In this document: one piece after another, positions 24,766 through 33,383 of the stretch | Layout of the letters: each line of letters begins with the position of its first letter | Position numbering within the stretch: position 1 is the stretch's first letter | DNA from: Leifsonia sp. 71-9 | GTDB lineage: Bacteria; Actinomycetota; Actinomycetes; Actinomycetales; Microbacteriaceae | DNA: 64,000 nucleotides | Reading direction: 5' to 3' | Assembly (NCBI RefSeq): GCF_001898805.1 | Contig: NZ_MKVJ01000021.1 | Coordinates: 506,529 to 570,528 of the forward strand | Notes under the pieces: generated by a model | What the model saw: the letters and a program-made list of their open reading frames with translations, nothing else | Databases searched by the model: none | Told to the model about the DNA's origin: nothing | Translations under genes and position numbers: made by a program

Positions 24766-26328
24766 TCAGCGGGTGAGCTCGATGATGGCGGTGCGGTGGG
24801 TCGACACGATGCGGCCGGTCGCCTCGAAGCCCAGTTCGTTCAGCGCCTCGCGGCCGTAGTCCTTCAGGTTGCCGTCGACGTCGTTCTCGACCAGCCACAC
24901 CCGGTCGACGTCGTCGAAGCGGCCCAGCTCGCCCGCGCGCTGCACGCCGTAGACCCGGTCCGCCCAGCCGATGTTGTCGTAATAGGGCGTCTCGAGCGTC
25001 ACGTCGCGCACGTTCGCGAACCCGGCCGGGTAGGTGCGCATCGCGAGACGCGGTCGCTGGGACGGCTTGGTCGACTCGTCGAACACGACCGCGTCGCCCG
25101 GCTTCGCGATGGATCCGACCGCGGCGCTCACCTCGGACCAGTCGCTGTTGTTCTTGGCGTACGGCCCGCGCTGGAGCAGGTAGACGGGCGCGCACACGGC
25201 GATGAATCCAAGCAGTCCCACCCCGCTGAGGACGGCGGCGCGGCGGGCGTCGCCGCGCGCGAGCCGGCGGCCGAGCACCAGGATCCCCTCGGCGACGAGC
25301 AGCGCGGCGGCCGGAGCGGCGAACGTGGAGTAGCGCGCCGTGTAGAGGGGGAACGCGATGTTCACGAGCAGCAGCGCGCCGGTCGGGACGATCAGCCAGC
25401 AGAACGCGACGGTCGTGGTCGTCACCGGCACGCCGGTCCGCAGGCGCAGCCCGGCGCGGCGCCAGCCGACGACGCTGGAGACGACGGCGACGAGGATGAG
25501 CGCCCACGCGACGATCGCGACCCACGGCGTGCTGAACCACGGCGCGTAGAGCAGGGTGCTGGGGTCGAGCGGCTGCGACCCGAGGTAGCTGATCTGGCTG
25601 CGCTCGAAGAACGCCAGCAGCGCGATCGGCGCGATGGCCAGCGCCGTGCCGCCCATCGCTAGCGACCAGGAGACCAGGGTCCGCCGCGACGCCCGGCTCA
25701 GGAGCAGGACGGCCAGATGGCCGAGCGCGAGCGTGACCATGTAGAGGAACAGGTACGAGGCGATCGCCATGCCCGCCGCGTAGAGCACCCAGCAGGTGCG
25801 CCGCACGTTCGCGGGTGCGGTGCGGCCGCGGCCGTCGACCAGCCAGACGAAGAGCAGGGTGAGCCAGGCGGCCGCGGCGGCGCTGAACGCGAAGGAGCGC
25901 GCCTCCTCGCCCGCGTAGGTCATGCGGGGGAGCACCGTGCCGACGATCCCGGCCGCGATCGCCGCGGTCGGCCCGCCTCGGCGCCCGGCCAGTAGGGTGA
26001 TCGCGGCGACCGCGAAGCCGATCGCGACGGCGCTCGGGAACCGGATGGCGAACGGGCTGTCGCCGACCAACCGGATCCAGCCGTGCAGGCCGAGGTAGTA
26101 GAACCCGTGCACCGCGTCCACGTGGAAGAGCATGGTCATCAGGCTGCCGACCGGGCGCTCGGCCGACATCACGCTCGCCGCCTCGTCTCCCCAGAGCGAG
26201 GGGATCCAGCTGCCGGCGGCGCTCACCGCCGTGGCGACCAGGCCGAAGGCGACCGCGATCGTCCACGGGCGCACCGCTGCCAGCGGCTCGGCGCCCGTGC
26301 GCCGTTCGGTCTCGATGATCGCGGTCAT
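24766..26328 (-). CDS. GT39/ArnT-like membrane glycosyltransferase
   Basis: This 520-residue protein has about 11-13 membrane helices. An early periplasmic loop contains SLWGDEAASVM, where the Asp-Glu pair is the catalytic signature of GT-C mannosyl/arabinosyl transferases. A C-terminal soluble domain starts near 400. It would use a polyprenyl-phosphate sugar donor outside the membrane to glycosylate a lipid or protein. ATG 26328 is chosen because GGGGGC lies about nine bases upstream; a GTG two codons earlier is too close to that site. Confidence 0.82.
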   Translation of the reverse strand: MTAIIETERRTGAEPLAAVRPWTIAVAFGLVATAVSAAGSWIPSLWGDEAASVMSAERPVGSLMTMLFHVDAVHGFYYLGLHGWIRLVGDSPFAIRFPSAVAIGFAVAAITLLAGRRGGPTAAIAAGIVGTVLPRMTYAGEEARSFAFSAAAAAWLTLLFVWLVDGRGRTAPANVRRTCWVLYAAGMAIASYLFLYMVTLALGHLAVLLLSRASRRTLVSWSLAMGGTALAIAPIALLAFFERSQISYLGSQPLDPSTLLYAPWFSTPWVAIVAWALILVAVVSSVVGWRRAGLRLRTGVPVTTTTVAFCWLIVPTGALLLVNIAFPLYTARYSTFAAPAAALLVAEGILVLGRRLARGDARRAAVLSGVGLLGFIAVCAPVYLLQRGPYAKNNSDWSEVSAAVGSIAKPGDAVVFDESTKPSQRPRLAMRTYPAGFANVRDVTLETPYYDNIGWADRVYGVQRAGELGRFDDVDRVWLVENDVDGNLKDYGREALNELGFEATGRIVSTHRTAIIELTR

Positions 26329-26472
26329 GTCCACTGCCCCCGGACTCTAACGCTCGGAAGAGAACTGCGAGCAGTCAATCAGAGAACATCGAGTATCGGC
26401 CGGGAACAGGATGCGCGTGCTCACACGTGACATTCTGCACATGGCCGCCTGAACGGTTCCGGTGCGCGGCGG

Positions 26473-27510
26473 TCAGACCTCCCCGCGCCGGGCTCCCGCC
26501 CACAGGTCCACGCCGGCGTCGACGGCGTGTTCGTCGATGGCCGCGAGCTCGTCCGCGGTGAAGTCGAGGCGGTCGAGCGCGGCGACGTTCTGCTCCAGCT
26601 GGTGGACGCTGCTGGCGCCGGTCACGAGGGACGTGACGCGCTCGTCGCGCAGCGCCCAGGCCAGCGCGAGCTGGGCGAGCGTCTGCCCGCGGGCGCCGGC
26701 GATCTCGTTGAGAGCACGGAGGTGGCCGATCGCCTCGTCGGTGAGCCAGCTCTCGTCGAACGAGCCGCCGGCCGCGCCGCGGGAGCCCTCCGGCACGCCG
26801 TTCAAGTACTTGTCGGTCAGCATCCCCTGGGCGAGCGCGGTGAAGCCGATGACGCCGACGCCGAGGTCGCCGGTCGCGTCGAGCAGCCCCTCCGTCTCGA
26901 TCCAGCGGTTCAGCATCGAGTACGACGGCTGGTGGATGAGCAGCGGCGTCCCGAGCTCCCGCAGGATCTCGGCGGCGCGGCGGGTCTCGTCGGCGCCGTA
27001 GGAGGAGATGCCGACGTACAGCGCCTTGCCGCTCCGGACGGCGGTGTCGAGCGCCTGCATCGTCTCCTCGAGCGGCGTGGAGGGGTCGGGCCGGTGCGAG
27101 TAGAAGATGTCGACGTAGTCCAGGCCGAGCCGGGTGAGCGACTGGTCGAGGCTCGCGAGCACGTACTTGCGGCTCCCGCCGCCCTGGCCGTACGGGCCGG
27201 GCCACATGTCCCAGCCGGCCTTCGACGACACGATGAGCTCGTCGCGGTAGGGGGCCAGATCCTCGCGCAGGATGCGGCCGAAGTTGATCTCGGCCGCGCC
27301 GTAGGGCGGTCCGTAGTTGTTCGCCAGGTCGAAGTGCGTGATGCCCAGGTCGAACGCGCGCCGGACGATCGCGCGCTGCGTCTCGATCGGCCGGTCGTCG
27401 CCGAAGTTCTGCCAGAGCCCGAGCGAGAGCGCGGGGAGGTCGAGGCCGCTGCGTCCGGTGCGGCGGTAGAGCATGCTGTCGTAGCGGTTCGGGGCGGGTT
27501 CGTAGGCCAT
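26473..27510 (-). CDS. Aldo-keto reductase, YghZ/AKR14-like
   Basis: This 345-residue protein has the complete tetrad: Asp61 in HFDLANNYGPP, Tyr66, Lys97 in SSKAGW and His139 in FYSHRPD. GASSVHQLEQNVAAL near 305 supplies the NADPH-binding end. Length and the N-terminal YRRTGRSGLDLPALSLGLWQNFG match L-glyceraldehyde-3-phosphate reductase-like enzymes that detoxify small aldehydes such as methylglyoxal. It is probably a single-gene unit. Confidence 0.92.
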   Translation of the reverse strand: MAYEPAPNRYDSMLYRRTGRSGLDLPALSLGLWQNFGDDRPIETQRAIVRRAFDLGITHFDLANNYGPPYGAAEINFGRILREDLAPYRDELIVSSKAGWDMWPGPYGQGGGSRKYVLASLDQSLTRLGLDYVDIFYSHRPDPSTPLEETMQALDTAVRSGKALYVGISSYGADETRRAAEILRELGTPLLIHQPSYSMLNRWIETEGLLDATGDLGVGVIGFTALAQGMLTDKYLNGVPEGSRGAAGGSFDESWLTDEAIGHLRALNEIAGARGQTLAQLALAWALRDERVTSLVTGASSVHQLEQNVAALDRLDFTADELAAIDEHAVDAGVDLWAGARRGEV

Positions 27511-27569
27511 GGTTCCAGATTCGCGGGTCGGCGGAGGGCTGTCCAACAGCGCAGTGCGATGCGATTCAG

Positions 27570-27595
27570 CACCGCCGGATCTCAATCCGGCGGTG
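27570..27595 (-). terminator. Intrinsic terminator behind the 52-residue membrane protein
   Basis: CACCGCCGGAT and ATCCGGCGGTG form a perfect 11-bp stem with a four-base loop, eight bases beyond the stop of the small gene at 27603-27761. Confidence 0.7.
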
Positions 27596-27602
27596 CCGGG
27601 AG

Positions 27603-27761
27603 TCAGGAGCGGTTGGCGCTGCGCCGCAGCCAGCCGATGATCGCGGTGATCACGAAGAAGACCAGCGCGAGGATCGCGAGCCACAGCAGGCCCTTGATGG
27701 CGAAGCCGAGCACCGCGAGCACGGCCCAGATGACGAGCAGGATGATGATGAGTGCGACCAT
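27603..27761 (-). CDS. Small hydrophobic membrane protein (52 aa)
   Basis: The translation begins MVALIIILLVIWAVLAVLGF and ends in GWLRRSANRS, giving two closely packed hydrophobic stretches with a basic C-terminal end. Such tiny hydrophobic proteins are common in actinobacteria and usually unannotated or named hydrophobic protein. Lack of internal stops, strong hydrophobic pattern and a terminator directly behind support a real gene. Its function is unknown. Confidence 0.65.
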   Translation of the reverse strand: MVALIIILLVIWAVLAVLGFAIKGLLWLAILALVFFVITAIIGWLRRSANRS

Positions 27762-27816
27762 GTCCCCACCGAACCCCCGCCCGGGGTGCGCGTCAACCGG
27801 GCGCGGCAGGCCCGGC

Positions 27817-28074
27817 TCAACGCCGCTTGCGCGCCGCCCGGTTGCGCGCCATGATCCAGCCCGCGATCGCGCCGACCACGAAGACGATGAGGACGAGCGC
27901 CCAGGTGGGCATCTTCAGCTGCCCCCAGAGCACGAAGATCGTCGCCGTGTCCGCCCCGACCGCGTTCTGGATCGCGACGACCACGAGCAGCACCACGAGC
28001 ACGATGGCGAGCCATCGGCGCTTCAGGAAGGTGACGAACGCGTTCTCTCCCGTGCGGGATCCGGTCTGACTCAT
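27817..28074 (-). CDS. LapA/DUF1049-like small membrane protein
   Basis: This 85-residue protein has helix 1 at about 21-38 (WLAIVLVVLLVVVAIQNA), a short loop VGADTATIFVLWGQLKMP and helix 2 at about 58-75, ending in RNRAARKRR. The pattern IQN...V.....WG....P..L.....F..G...G matches the lipopolysaccharide-assembly LapA domain (DUF1049) found widely, including in Gram-positives. No clear ribosome site was found, so the start is less certain. It is divergent from the FAD oxidase. Confidence 0.75.
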   Translation of the reverse strand: MSQTGSRTGENAFVTFLKRRWLAIVLVVLLVVVAIQNAVGADTATIFVLWGQLKMPTWALVLIVFVVGAIAGWIMARNRAARKRR

Positions 28075-28118
28075 GGGGTCAGTATGGCGTGAAGGTGCGC
28101 GGGATACCATGCGGACAT

Positions 28119-29543
28119 ATGAACGATGTCGTCTCCGCCCTGCGCGAGGTCCTCCCTCCCGAAGCCCTGTTCACGGATGCGGAGGCACTGCTGCGGTACA
28201 GCCACGACGACGCCGAGTGGGCCGCGTTCGGCGAGCCGGCTGCCGTCGTCCTGGCCGGCTCGGTGGACGACGTCGTCGCGGCGGTGCGGGTCGCCGCGCG
28301 CCTCGGCGTCCCGGTCGTCCCGCGCGGTGCGGGCAGCGGGCTCTCGGGCGGCGCGAACGCGACGGCGGGCTGCATCGTGCTGTCCCTGGAGCGGATGACC
28401 GCCGTGCTCGAGGTGAACACCGACGAGCGCTACGCGGTGGTGCAGGCCGGCGTCATCAACGACGACCTCCGGCAGCGGGTCGCCGCCCACGGCCTCTGGT
28501 ACCCGCCCGACCCGGCGAGCATGTCGACCAGCACGATCGGCGGCAACGTCGCCACCAACGCGGGCGGCCTCTGCTGCGTCAAGTACGGCGTCACCCGCGA
28601 CTACGTGCTCGGCCTCACCGTCGTCCTGGCCGACGGCAGCGTCGCGAAGCTCGGCCGCACCACCGCGAAGGGCGTCACCGGCTACGACCTCACCGCGCTG
28701 ATGGTGGGGTCGGAGGGCACGCTCGGGATCGTCGTGGACGTCACCGTCACGCTGCGGCCGCTGGGCGGCCGCGAGGAGCGCGCGATCATCGGCTACTTCC
28801 CGTCGCTGACCGCTGCGGGCCGAGCCGTGGCCGCGGTCTCGGCCGCGGGGATCGTCCCCTCCGCCCTGGAGCTGATCGACCGGATGTGCCTGCACACCGT
28901 CGCCGAATGGCAGGGCTGGACGCTGCCCGAGCAGGCGGACGTCCTGCTGCTCGCCGCGGTCGACGAGGTGGGCGCGGCCGGGGAGGAGCTCGCCGACCGC
29001 ATCGCCGGGCTCTTCGCCGAGGCGGGCGGCAGCGGGGTGGAGCGCGCCACCGACCCCGAGGACGTCGCGCGGCTGTTCCTCGCCCGCCGGCTCGCCTATC
29101 CCTCGCTCGAGCGGCTCGGGCCCGTTCTCACGGAGGACGTCTGCGTGCCGCGCTCCGCCGTCCCGGAGATGCTCGCCCGCATCGAGCGGATCGCCGCCGA
29201 GGCCGAGGTCGTGATCGCCAACATCGCGCACGCCGGCGACGGCAACCTCCACCCGCTGATCATCGCGCCGGAGGGGGATGCTGCCGCCAAGGACCGCGCC
29301 GAGGCCGCCTTCACCCGCATCGTCGACGCGTGCCGCGAACTCGGGGGCACCGTCACCGGCGAGCACGGCGTCGGCCTGCTCAAGCTGCCGGGAGCCGCGG
29401 CGGAGCTGAGCCCCACGGTGCTGCGGATGCACCGCGCCGTCAAGGACGCGCTCGACCCGCACGGCATCCTGAACCCGGGCAAGGCGTTCCCGGCCGTGCC
29501 CGCCACCGAGCCCGCCACCGAGCCCGTGTCTGCCGAAGGGTGA
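28119..29543 (+). CDS. GlcD-like FAD-linked oxidase (glycolate/D-lactate dehydrogenase type)
   Basis: This 474-residue protein has PRGAGSGLSGGANA and STIGGNVATNAGG, the PCMH-type FAD-binding motifs. The C-terminal FAD-oxidase domain carries IAHAGDGNLHP (metal/substrate His), GEHGVGLLKL and the terminal LDPHGILNPGK. This is the GlcD/D-lactate dehydrogenase family, which oxidises 2-hydroxyacids. No GlcE/GlcF partners are adjacent, so a single-subunit enzyme is likely. The substrate cannot be fixed from sequence. It is followed after four bases by an alpha/beta hydrolase. Confidence 0.9.
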   Translation: MNDVVSALREVLPPEALFTDAEALLRYSHDDAEWAAFGEPAAVVLAGSVDDVVAAVRVAARLGVPVVPRGAGSGLSGGANATAGCIVLSLERMTAVLEVNTDERYAVVQAGVINDDLRQRVAAHGLWYPPDPASMSTSTIGGNVATNAGGLCCVKYGVTRDYVLGLTVVLADGSVAKLGRTTAKGVTGYDLTALMVGSEGTLGIVVDVTVTLRPLGGREERAIIGYFPSLTAAGRAVAAVSAAGIVPSALELIDRMCLHTVAEWQGWTLPEQADVLLLAAVDEVGAAGEELADRIAGLFAEAGGSGVERATDPEDVARLFLARRLAYPSLERLGPVLTEDVCVPRSAVPEMLARIERIAAEAEVVIANIAHAGDGNLHPLIIAPEGDAAAKDRAEAAFTRIVDACRELGGTVTGEHGVGLLKLPGAAAELSPTVLRMHRAVKDALDPHGILNPGKAFPAVPATEPATEPVSAEG

Positions 29544-29547
29544 CCCC

Positions 29548-30354
29548 ATGACCTCCCTCACCGCCGACGACGGCGTCCGCCTCGACTACACCGAGCACGG
29601 CGACCCGGCCGGGCGACCCGTCGTACTCCTCGCCGGCTTCAAGGCGTCCGCCGCCAGCTGGCTCTACCAGGTGCCAGCGCTCGCCGCGGCGGGCCACCGC
29701 GTGCTCACCGTCGACCTCCGCGGGCACGGGCTCGCCGAGCGCCCCGCCACCGGAGTGGACATGGCGCGCCGCGGACAAGACCTGGCGAACGTCCTCGACG
29801 CACTCGACCTGCGCACTGCGGTCCTCGTCGGCGGATCGATGGGCGGCAACACCATCTGGTCGTACCTCTCGCAGCACGGCGAGGACCGCGTGAGCGCCGT
29901 CGCCATCGTCGACCAGACCCCGAAGATGCTCAACTCCGCCGACTGGCCGCACGGCTTCTACGGCTACGACGACGCCAACCGCGACACCCACTTCGCGGAG
30001 GGCATCCCGGACACCGGCCACGGCACGCCCCTGGCCCGGCGCGGGATGCGCCTGGTCCACCTCCTCACCGCGATGAAGGGCGGCGGCGACCGCACCCTCA
30101 CGCCCGGCGAGCTCGCTCTCCTGCACGACCACGCCACCGCCGACTGGCGCCCGGCCATCGCAGCGACGACCGTCCCCGTGCTCTTCGTCGCCGGCGCCGA
30201 GAGCGAGTTCTGGCCGAGCACCCACGCCGCCGCGTCGGCGGCCCTCACGCCGCGGGGCAGCTCTGCCGTCATCCGCAAAGACGGCCACGCCGCCAACATC
30301 GAGCAGCCGAAGGCCTTCAACCGGGGGTTGCTGGAGTGGGTCGGGCGGGTCTAG
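29548..30354 (+). CDS. Alpha/beta hydrolase
   Basis: This 268-residue alpha/beta fold enzyme has nucleophile elbow GGSMGG with Ser97, oxyanion region LLAGFKASAASW near 28-38, acid likely in the VPVLFVAGAESEF strand region and His247 in KDGHAANIEQP. Resembling the haloperoxidase/lactone esterase group, it would hydrolyse an ester or lactone. It is spaced four bases behind the FAD oxidase and so is likely co-transcribed. The substrate is unknown. Confidence 0.88.
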   Translation: MTSLTADDGVRLDYTEHGDPAGRPVVLLAGFKASAASWLYQVPALAAAGHRVLTVDLRGHGLAERPATGVDMARRGQDLANVLDALDLRTAVLVGGSMGGNTIWSYLSQHGEDRVSAVAIVDQTPKMLNSADWPHGFYGYDDANRDTHFAEGIPDTGHGTPLARRGMRLVHLLTAMKGGGDRTLTPGELALLHDHATADWRPAIAATTVPVLFVAGAESEFWPSTHAAASAALTPRGSSAVIRKDGHAANIEQPKAFNRGLLEWVGRV

Positions 30355-30391
30355 TCCGGGTCTGGTCGTCACCCGGATACGAATCCGGCGG

Positions 30392-30643
30392 CTACGTCTC
30401 GCCCGAGTGCTGAGCAGCTCTCTTCTTCCGCAGATTCGCGGCGAGGACGTACCGGAGACAGATGACGACGACGATCGCTGCGAAGGCGACCGGCCCGATG
30501 ACCAGACGCTGCTCTTCGGTGGCGATGAAGTAGCTGCCTACGACGGCCAGAATCGCGCCGCCCGTCACCAACCAATAGATCAGCGCGAATGGCCCGCGGC
30601 GTACGACGTCGTGGAAGGCGGTGTCAGAGCGAGATGCGGGCAT
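30392..30643 (-). CDS. Small two-helix membrane protein (83 aa)
   Basis: Two predicted helices lie at about 20-41 (ALIYWLVTGGAILAVVGSYFIA) and 47-68, with a basic tail NLRKKRAAQ. AGGAGGAGG lies a few bases before ATG 30643. It starts 16 bases behind the stop of the secreted-protein gene on the same strand, so the two form one transcription unit. No family is recognised. Given the pairing, an export or immunity-like role is possible but speculative. Confidence 0.65.
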   Translation of the reverse strand: MPASRSDTAFHDVVRRGPFALIYWLVTGGAILAVVGSYFIATEEQRLVIGPVAFAAIVVVICLRYVLAANLRKKRAAQHSGET

Positions 30644-30659
30644 GGCGGCCTCCTCCTGT

Positions 30660-31532
30660 CTATGCGTAGCACGGTACGTAGACGGCGTGGGGGTTGTTCG
30701 GAATCGGGAGGTTGATGATCCTGACCCCGATGCACTGGCCGGTATTGACGGCGACGTTCGCCATCGCCCACGAGGCGATGAGCACCGCGGCGCAGGCCGC
30801 CGCCAGCGATCCGGTGAGGGCGCACACGATCCCTGCGTTGAGCGTGTTGTTCGCCAGTGCTCGTGTCTCGCCCCGAGTCAGTTCAAGCGTGCAGTTCAAC
30901 CAATTGCATTCCATCCGGGGGTCGGCGACGACAGGGTAGGCGGCGCGCGCCGAATGGTCCACGAATTGCATCAGGACGTTGCCATCCACGTGATAGCGAG
31001 TGGGAATCGCGACACCGTTCGCATCCCGCGCCCACGGCGAGGCGATCACATTCACGGTTGCGCCGCTCACGTCTTGCACCAGTACGCGGTCGCCGTGCAC
31101 GACGAGGGCGGCGGGTTCTCCGTCGACCTCGATCGCGAATTCGTATCGGGTCGGTGCGCCTGCATCGTGGATCACGACATAGCCGGCATCCGCTTGGCTC
31201 GATGCTCCCGTCACGGCGAGGCTGTAAGCAGGATCCTCGACGTAGATCAAGGCCTTCCCGTCGTCCGAGACGGTCGGCGATACCTGCGCCACAGGCCGAA
31301 GGGACACTGCCGCATCTGCAGTGTCGACGATGAGGCCCTTGATGAGATCAAGGCTCCCGGTAGCGCTCTCCACATCGTTGTGGTCGAGGAGGCCCATGCC
31401 TTCGAGTGCGGAAAGGGCGGGTTCCGTTTCGGACTCCGGGGAGGCGGAGGCCGGCGCGATTCCGCCCAGCGAGAGGGCGATGACCGCCGCCTCGCTTACG
31501 ACCGAGGCGTAGCTGCGAAGTTTCAACGACAT
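30660..31532 (-). CDS. Secreted protein of unknown function with hydrophobic C-terminal segment
   Basis: This 290-residue protein has a Sec signal peptide (about 1-31, ending APASAS) and a beta-rich middle (YEFAIEVDGEPAALVVHGDRVLV). A Cys-containing end follows, ECNWLNCTLELTRGETRALAN, then a hydrophobic helix GIVCALTGSLAAACAAVLIA and terminal cysteines (QCIGV, PCYA). AGGAAGG is the ribosome site, seven bases before ATG 31532. The promoter region is distinctly AT-rich (TTTAATATTTAA). The layout suggests a disulfide-bonded secreted product, possibly bacteriocin-like. No family is recognised with confidence. Confidence 0.68.
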   Translation of the reverse strand: MSLKLRSYASVVSEAAVIALSLGGIAPASASPESETEPALSALEGMGLLDHNDVESATGSLDLIKGLIVDTADAAVSLRPVAQVSPTVSDDGKALIYVEDPAYSLAVTGASSQADAGYVVIHDAGAPTRYEFAIEVDGEPAALVVHGDRVLVQDVSGATVNVIASPWARDANGVAIPTRYHVDGNVLMQFVDHSARAAYPVVADPRMECNWLNCTLELTRGETRALANNTLNAGIVCALTGSLAAACAAVLIASWAMANVAVNTGQCIGVRIINLPIPNNPHAVYVPCYA

Positions 31533-31654
31533 TGTTGTACCTTCCTATGAATTTAATATTTAACCATCCATATTCTTAACAGTGTCACCCGCCCCGCGTC
31601 AGGTCAAGGTTCGATCGGCCCTTGACGTCCCCTCTTGCACGCCCTACTCTTTAC

Positions 31655-31686
31655 TCAACCGAAAGATTGATAAAGCAAATGGTTGA
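31655..31686 (+). promoter_or_regulatory. Candidate autoregulatory operator of the ArsR gene
   Basis: TCAACC at 31655-31660 and GGTTGA at 31681-31686 form an inverted repeat spanning the ArsR start codon, with additional ATTGAT between. TCAACC/GGTTGA dyads around the start are usual for this ArsR-SRPBCC operon type (family knowledge). Confidence 0.45.
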
Positions 31687-32059
31687 TCACAACGAGAACG
31701 ACCCTCTGGACGCCGCCTTCGCCGCGCTCGCCGATCCGGTGCGGCGTGCGATGGTCGCGCGCCTGAGCCGGGGGCCCGCCACGGTCGGCGAGCTCGCCGA
31801 GCCCTTCGACATCACCTTGCAGGCGGTGTCGAAGCACATCGGCGTGCTGGAGTCGGCCGGGCTCGTGTGGCGCACGCGCGAAGCGCAGCGCCGCCCCGTC
31901 CACCTCGACGCCGCGGCGCTGGAGCGCCTCACCTCGTGGATCGACCGCTACCGGCTCGAAGCCGAGGCCCGCTACCGGCGCCTCGACGCCGTGCTCGAGC
32001 CCCACCCGGCCGAGCACTCGAACGCATTGCAGCACCGAACGAAGGAGAAGGAGTCATGA
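31679..32059 (+). CDS. ArsR-family transcriptional regulator
   Basis: This 126-residue winged-helix repressor has FAALADPVRRAMVARLSRGPATVGELAEPF followed by recognition helix TLQAVSKHIGVLESAGLV (about 47-63) and a basic wing RTREAQRRPVHL. No metal-binding Cys motif is seen, as in the non-metal branch paired with SRPBCC proteins. ATG 31679 is preferred to far-upstream weak starts. Its stop overlaps the next start (ATGA), so it very likely regulates its own three-gene operon. Confidence 0.9.
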   Translation: MVDHNENDPLDAAFAALADPVRRAMVARLSRGPATVGELAEPFDITLQAVSKHIGVLESAGLVWRTREAQRRPVHLDAAALERLTSWIDRYRLEAEARYRRLDAVLEPHPAEHSNALQHRTKEKES

Positions 32060-32541
32060 GCAACCCTGTCGTCATCGACGTCGTCCCGGGCACGTCGTAC
32101 GCCGATCTCACCCGCGAATTCGACGCCCCCGTCGAAGCCCTCTTCCGCGCCCACGCGGATCCCGAGCTGTACGTGCAGTGGGTCGGTCCGCGCGCGCTCG
32201 ACAGCATCATCACCGACTGGGACTTCCGCACCGGAGGCGTCTACGGTTTCGAGCAGACCGACCCCGAGGGCAACACGTACGGGTTCCGCGGCGTCATCCA
32301 CAGCGTGGTCGAGAACGAGCTGATCATCCAGACGTTCGAGTACCTCGGCGCACCCGGCGAGGTGAGCCTCGACCGCCTGCGCTTCGAATCGCTCCCGGGC
32401 GGTCGCTCCCGCCTGGTCGGCCGTTCCGTCTTCACGTCGAAGGAGGCGCTGGAGGGGATGATCGCCGAAGGCATGGAGTACGGCGTGACCGAGGGCTACG
32501 AGAAGCTCGACGAGCTGCTCGCGACGGCGGTGGCGTCATGA
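32056..32541 (+). CDS. SRPBCC/AHSA1-domain protein
   Basis: This 161-residue protein has DLTREFDAPVEALFRAHADPELYVQWVGP at the start (the AHSA1/START-like opening), DWDFRTGGVYGF in the middle and EGMEYGVTEGYEKLDELL as the C-terminal helix. These proteins bind hydrophobic ligands in a helix-grip cavity. GGAGAAGGAG precedes its ATG. It is coupled by ATGA overlaps to ArsR before it and the DHFR-like gene after it. Confidence 0.9.
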   Translation: MSNPVVIDVVPGTSYADLTREFDAPVEALFRAHADPELYVQWVGPRALDSIITDWDFRTGGVYGFEQTDPEGNTYGFRGVIHSVVENELIIQTFEYLGAPGEVSLDRLRFESLPGGRSRLVGRSVFTSKEALEGMIAEGMEYGVTEGYEKLDELLATAVAS

Positions 32542-33152
32542 CCCGCGTCGTCGCCGACATCACCATCTCCCTGGACGGCTTCGTGACCGGACCGGACGCC
32601 GGCCCGGAGAACGGGCTCGGCACCGGTGGGCGGCCTCTGCACAACTGGGCGTTCTCCGACGACCCCGACGATCAGCGCCAGCTCCAGGAGGGGATGGCGC
32701 GCTCGGGCGCGGTCGTGATGGGACGCAACCTCTTCGACGTCGTCGACGGCCCCGGCGGCTGGAACGACGAGGTGGGCTACGGGGCGGGCGAGGTCGGCAA
32801 GCCTCCGTTCGTCGTCCTCACGTCCGAGCGCCCCGCCGCCGTGCGCCTGACCGGGCTCGACTGGACGTTCGTCACGACGGGTCTCGTGGATGCGGTCGAG
32901 GCCGCCCGCGAGCGCGCCGAAGCCGCGTCCACGGCTCGGGGAGCCGATCTCGACGTCGTCCTCATGGGCGGCGGCGCCCTCATCGGCTCGGCGCTCGCCG
33001 CCGGACTGGTCGACACCCTCTCCCTGCATCTCTCGCCGCTGATCCTGGGGTCGGGCACGCCGCTCTTCACCGCAGGCCCGACGCGCGCCCTCGTCCAGCG
33101 GTCGGTGATCGTCTCGACGACGGCGACCCATCTGATGTACGACGTGCTCTGA
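32538..33152 (+). CDS. DHFR/RibD-C-fold reductase family protein
   Basis: This 204-residue protein starts VVADITISLDGFVTGPDAGPENGLG, the opening typical of the dihydrofolate-reductase-like (RibD C-terminal) family, with VVMGRNLFDVVDGPGGW and VVLMGGGALIGSALAAGLVDTLSLHLSPLILGSGTPLF later. It is a NADPH-dependent reductase of unknown substrate, not the housekeeping folate enzyme. It is the last gene of the ArsR-SRPBCC-DHFR operon; the ATGA overlap with the preceding gene fixes the start. Confidence 0.9.
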   Translation: MTRVVADITISLDGFVTGPDAGPENGLGTGGRPLHNWAFSDDPDDQRQLQEGMARSGAVVMGRNLFDVVDGPGGWNDEVGYGAGEVGKPPFVVLTSERPAAVRLTGLDWTFVTTGLVDAVEAARERAEAASTARGADLDVVLMGGGALIGSALAAGLVDTLSLHLSPLILGSGTPLFTAGPTRALVQRSVIVSTTATHLMYDVL

Positions 33153-33327
33153 GGGCGGGGGCTGACAGTCGCCTCGCCCTCTTCGACGCGCGTGTCGCTG
33201 ACGGAATACGGAGGCCGTGTATTGATCGGGGCGTCGCGGACCGAGGGTGGGAAGCCATCCTCTGTGTCCGCGAGGCCGCCCATTCCTTACGCCTCATCCT
33301 CAAGCACTCTGTCTTTAATATCCAGAA

Positions 33328-33354
33328 GCTGCAACAATTTATCTTAGTTGCAAC
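33328..33354 (+). promoter_or_regulatory. Repeated GTTGCAAC-type elements in an AT-rich promoter
   Basis: GCTGCAAC (33328-33335) and GTTGCAAC (33347-33354, itself a perfect palindrome) are 19 bases apart, separated by the AT-rich AATTTATCTTA. They lie in the 231-bp spacer before the secreted-protein gene and could be operator half-sites overlapping its promoter. Confidence 0.35.
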
Positions 33355-33383
33355 ATAGGAGTTGCTGACGAAGGGACGCACTG

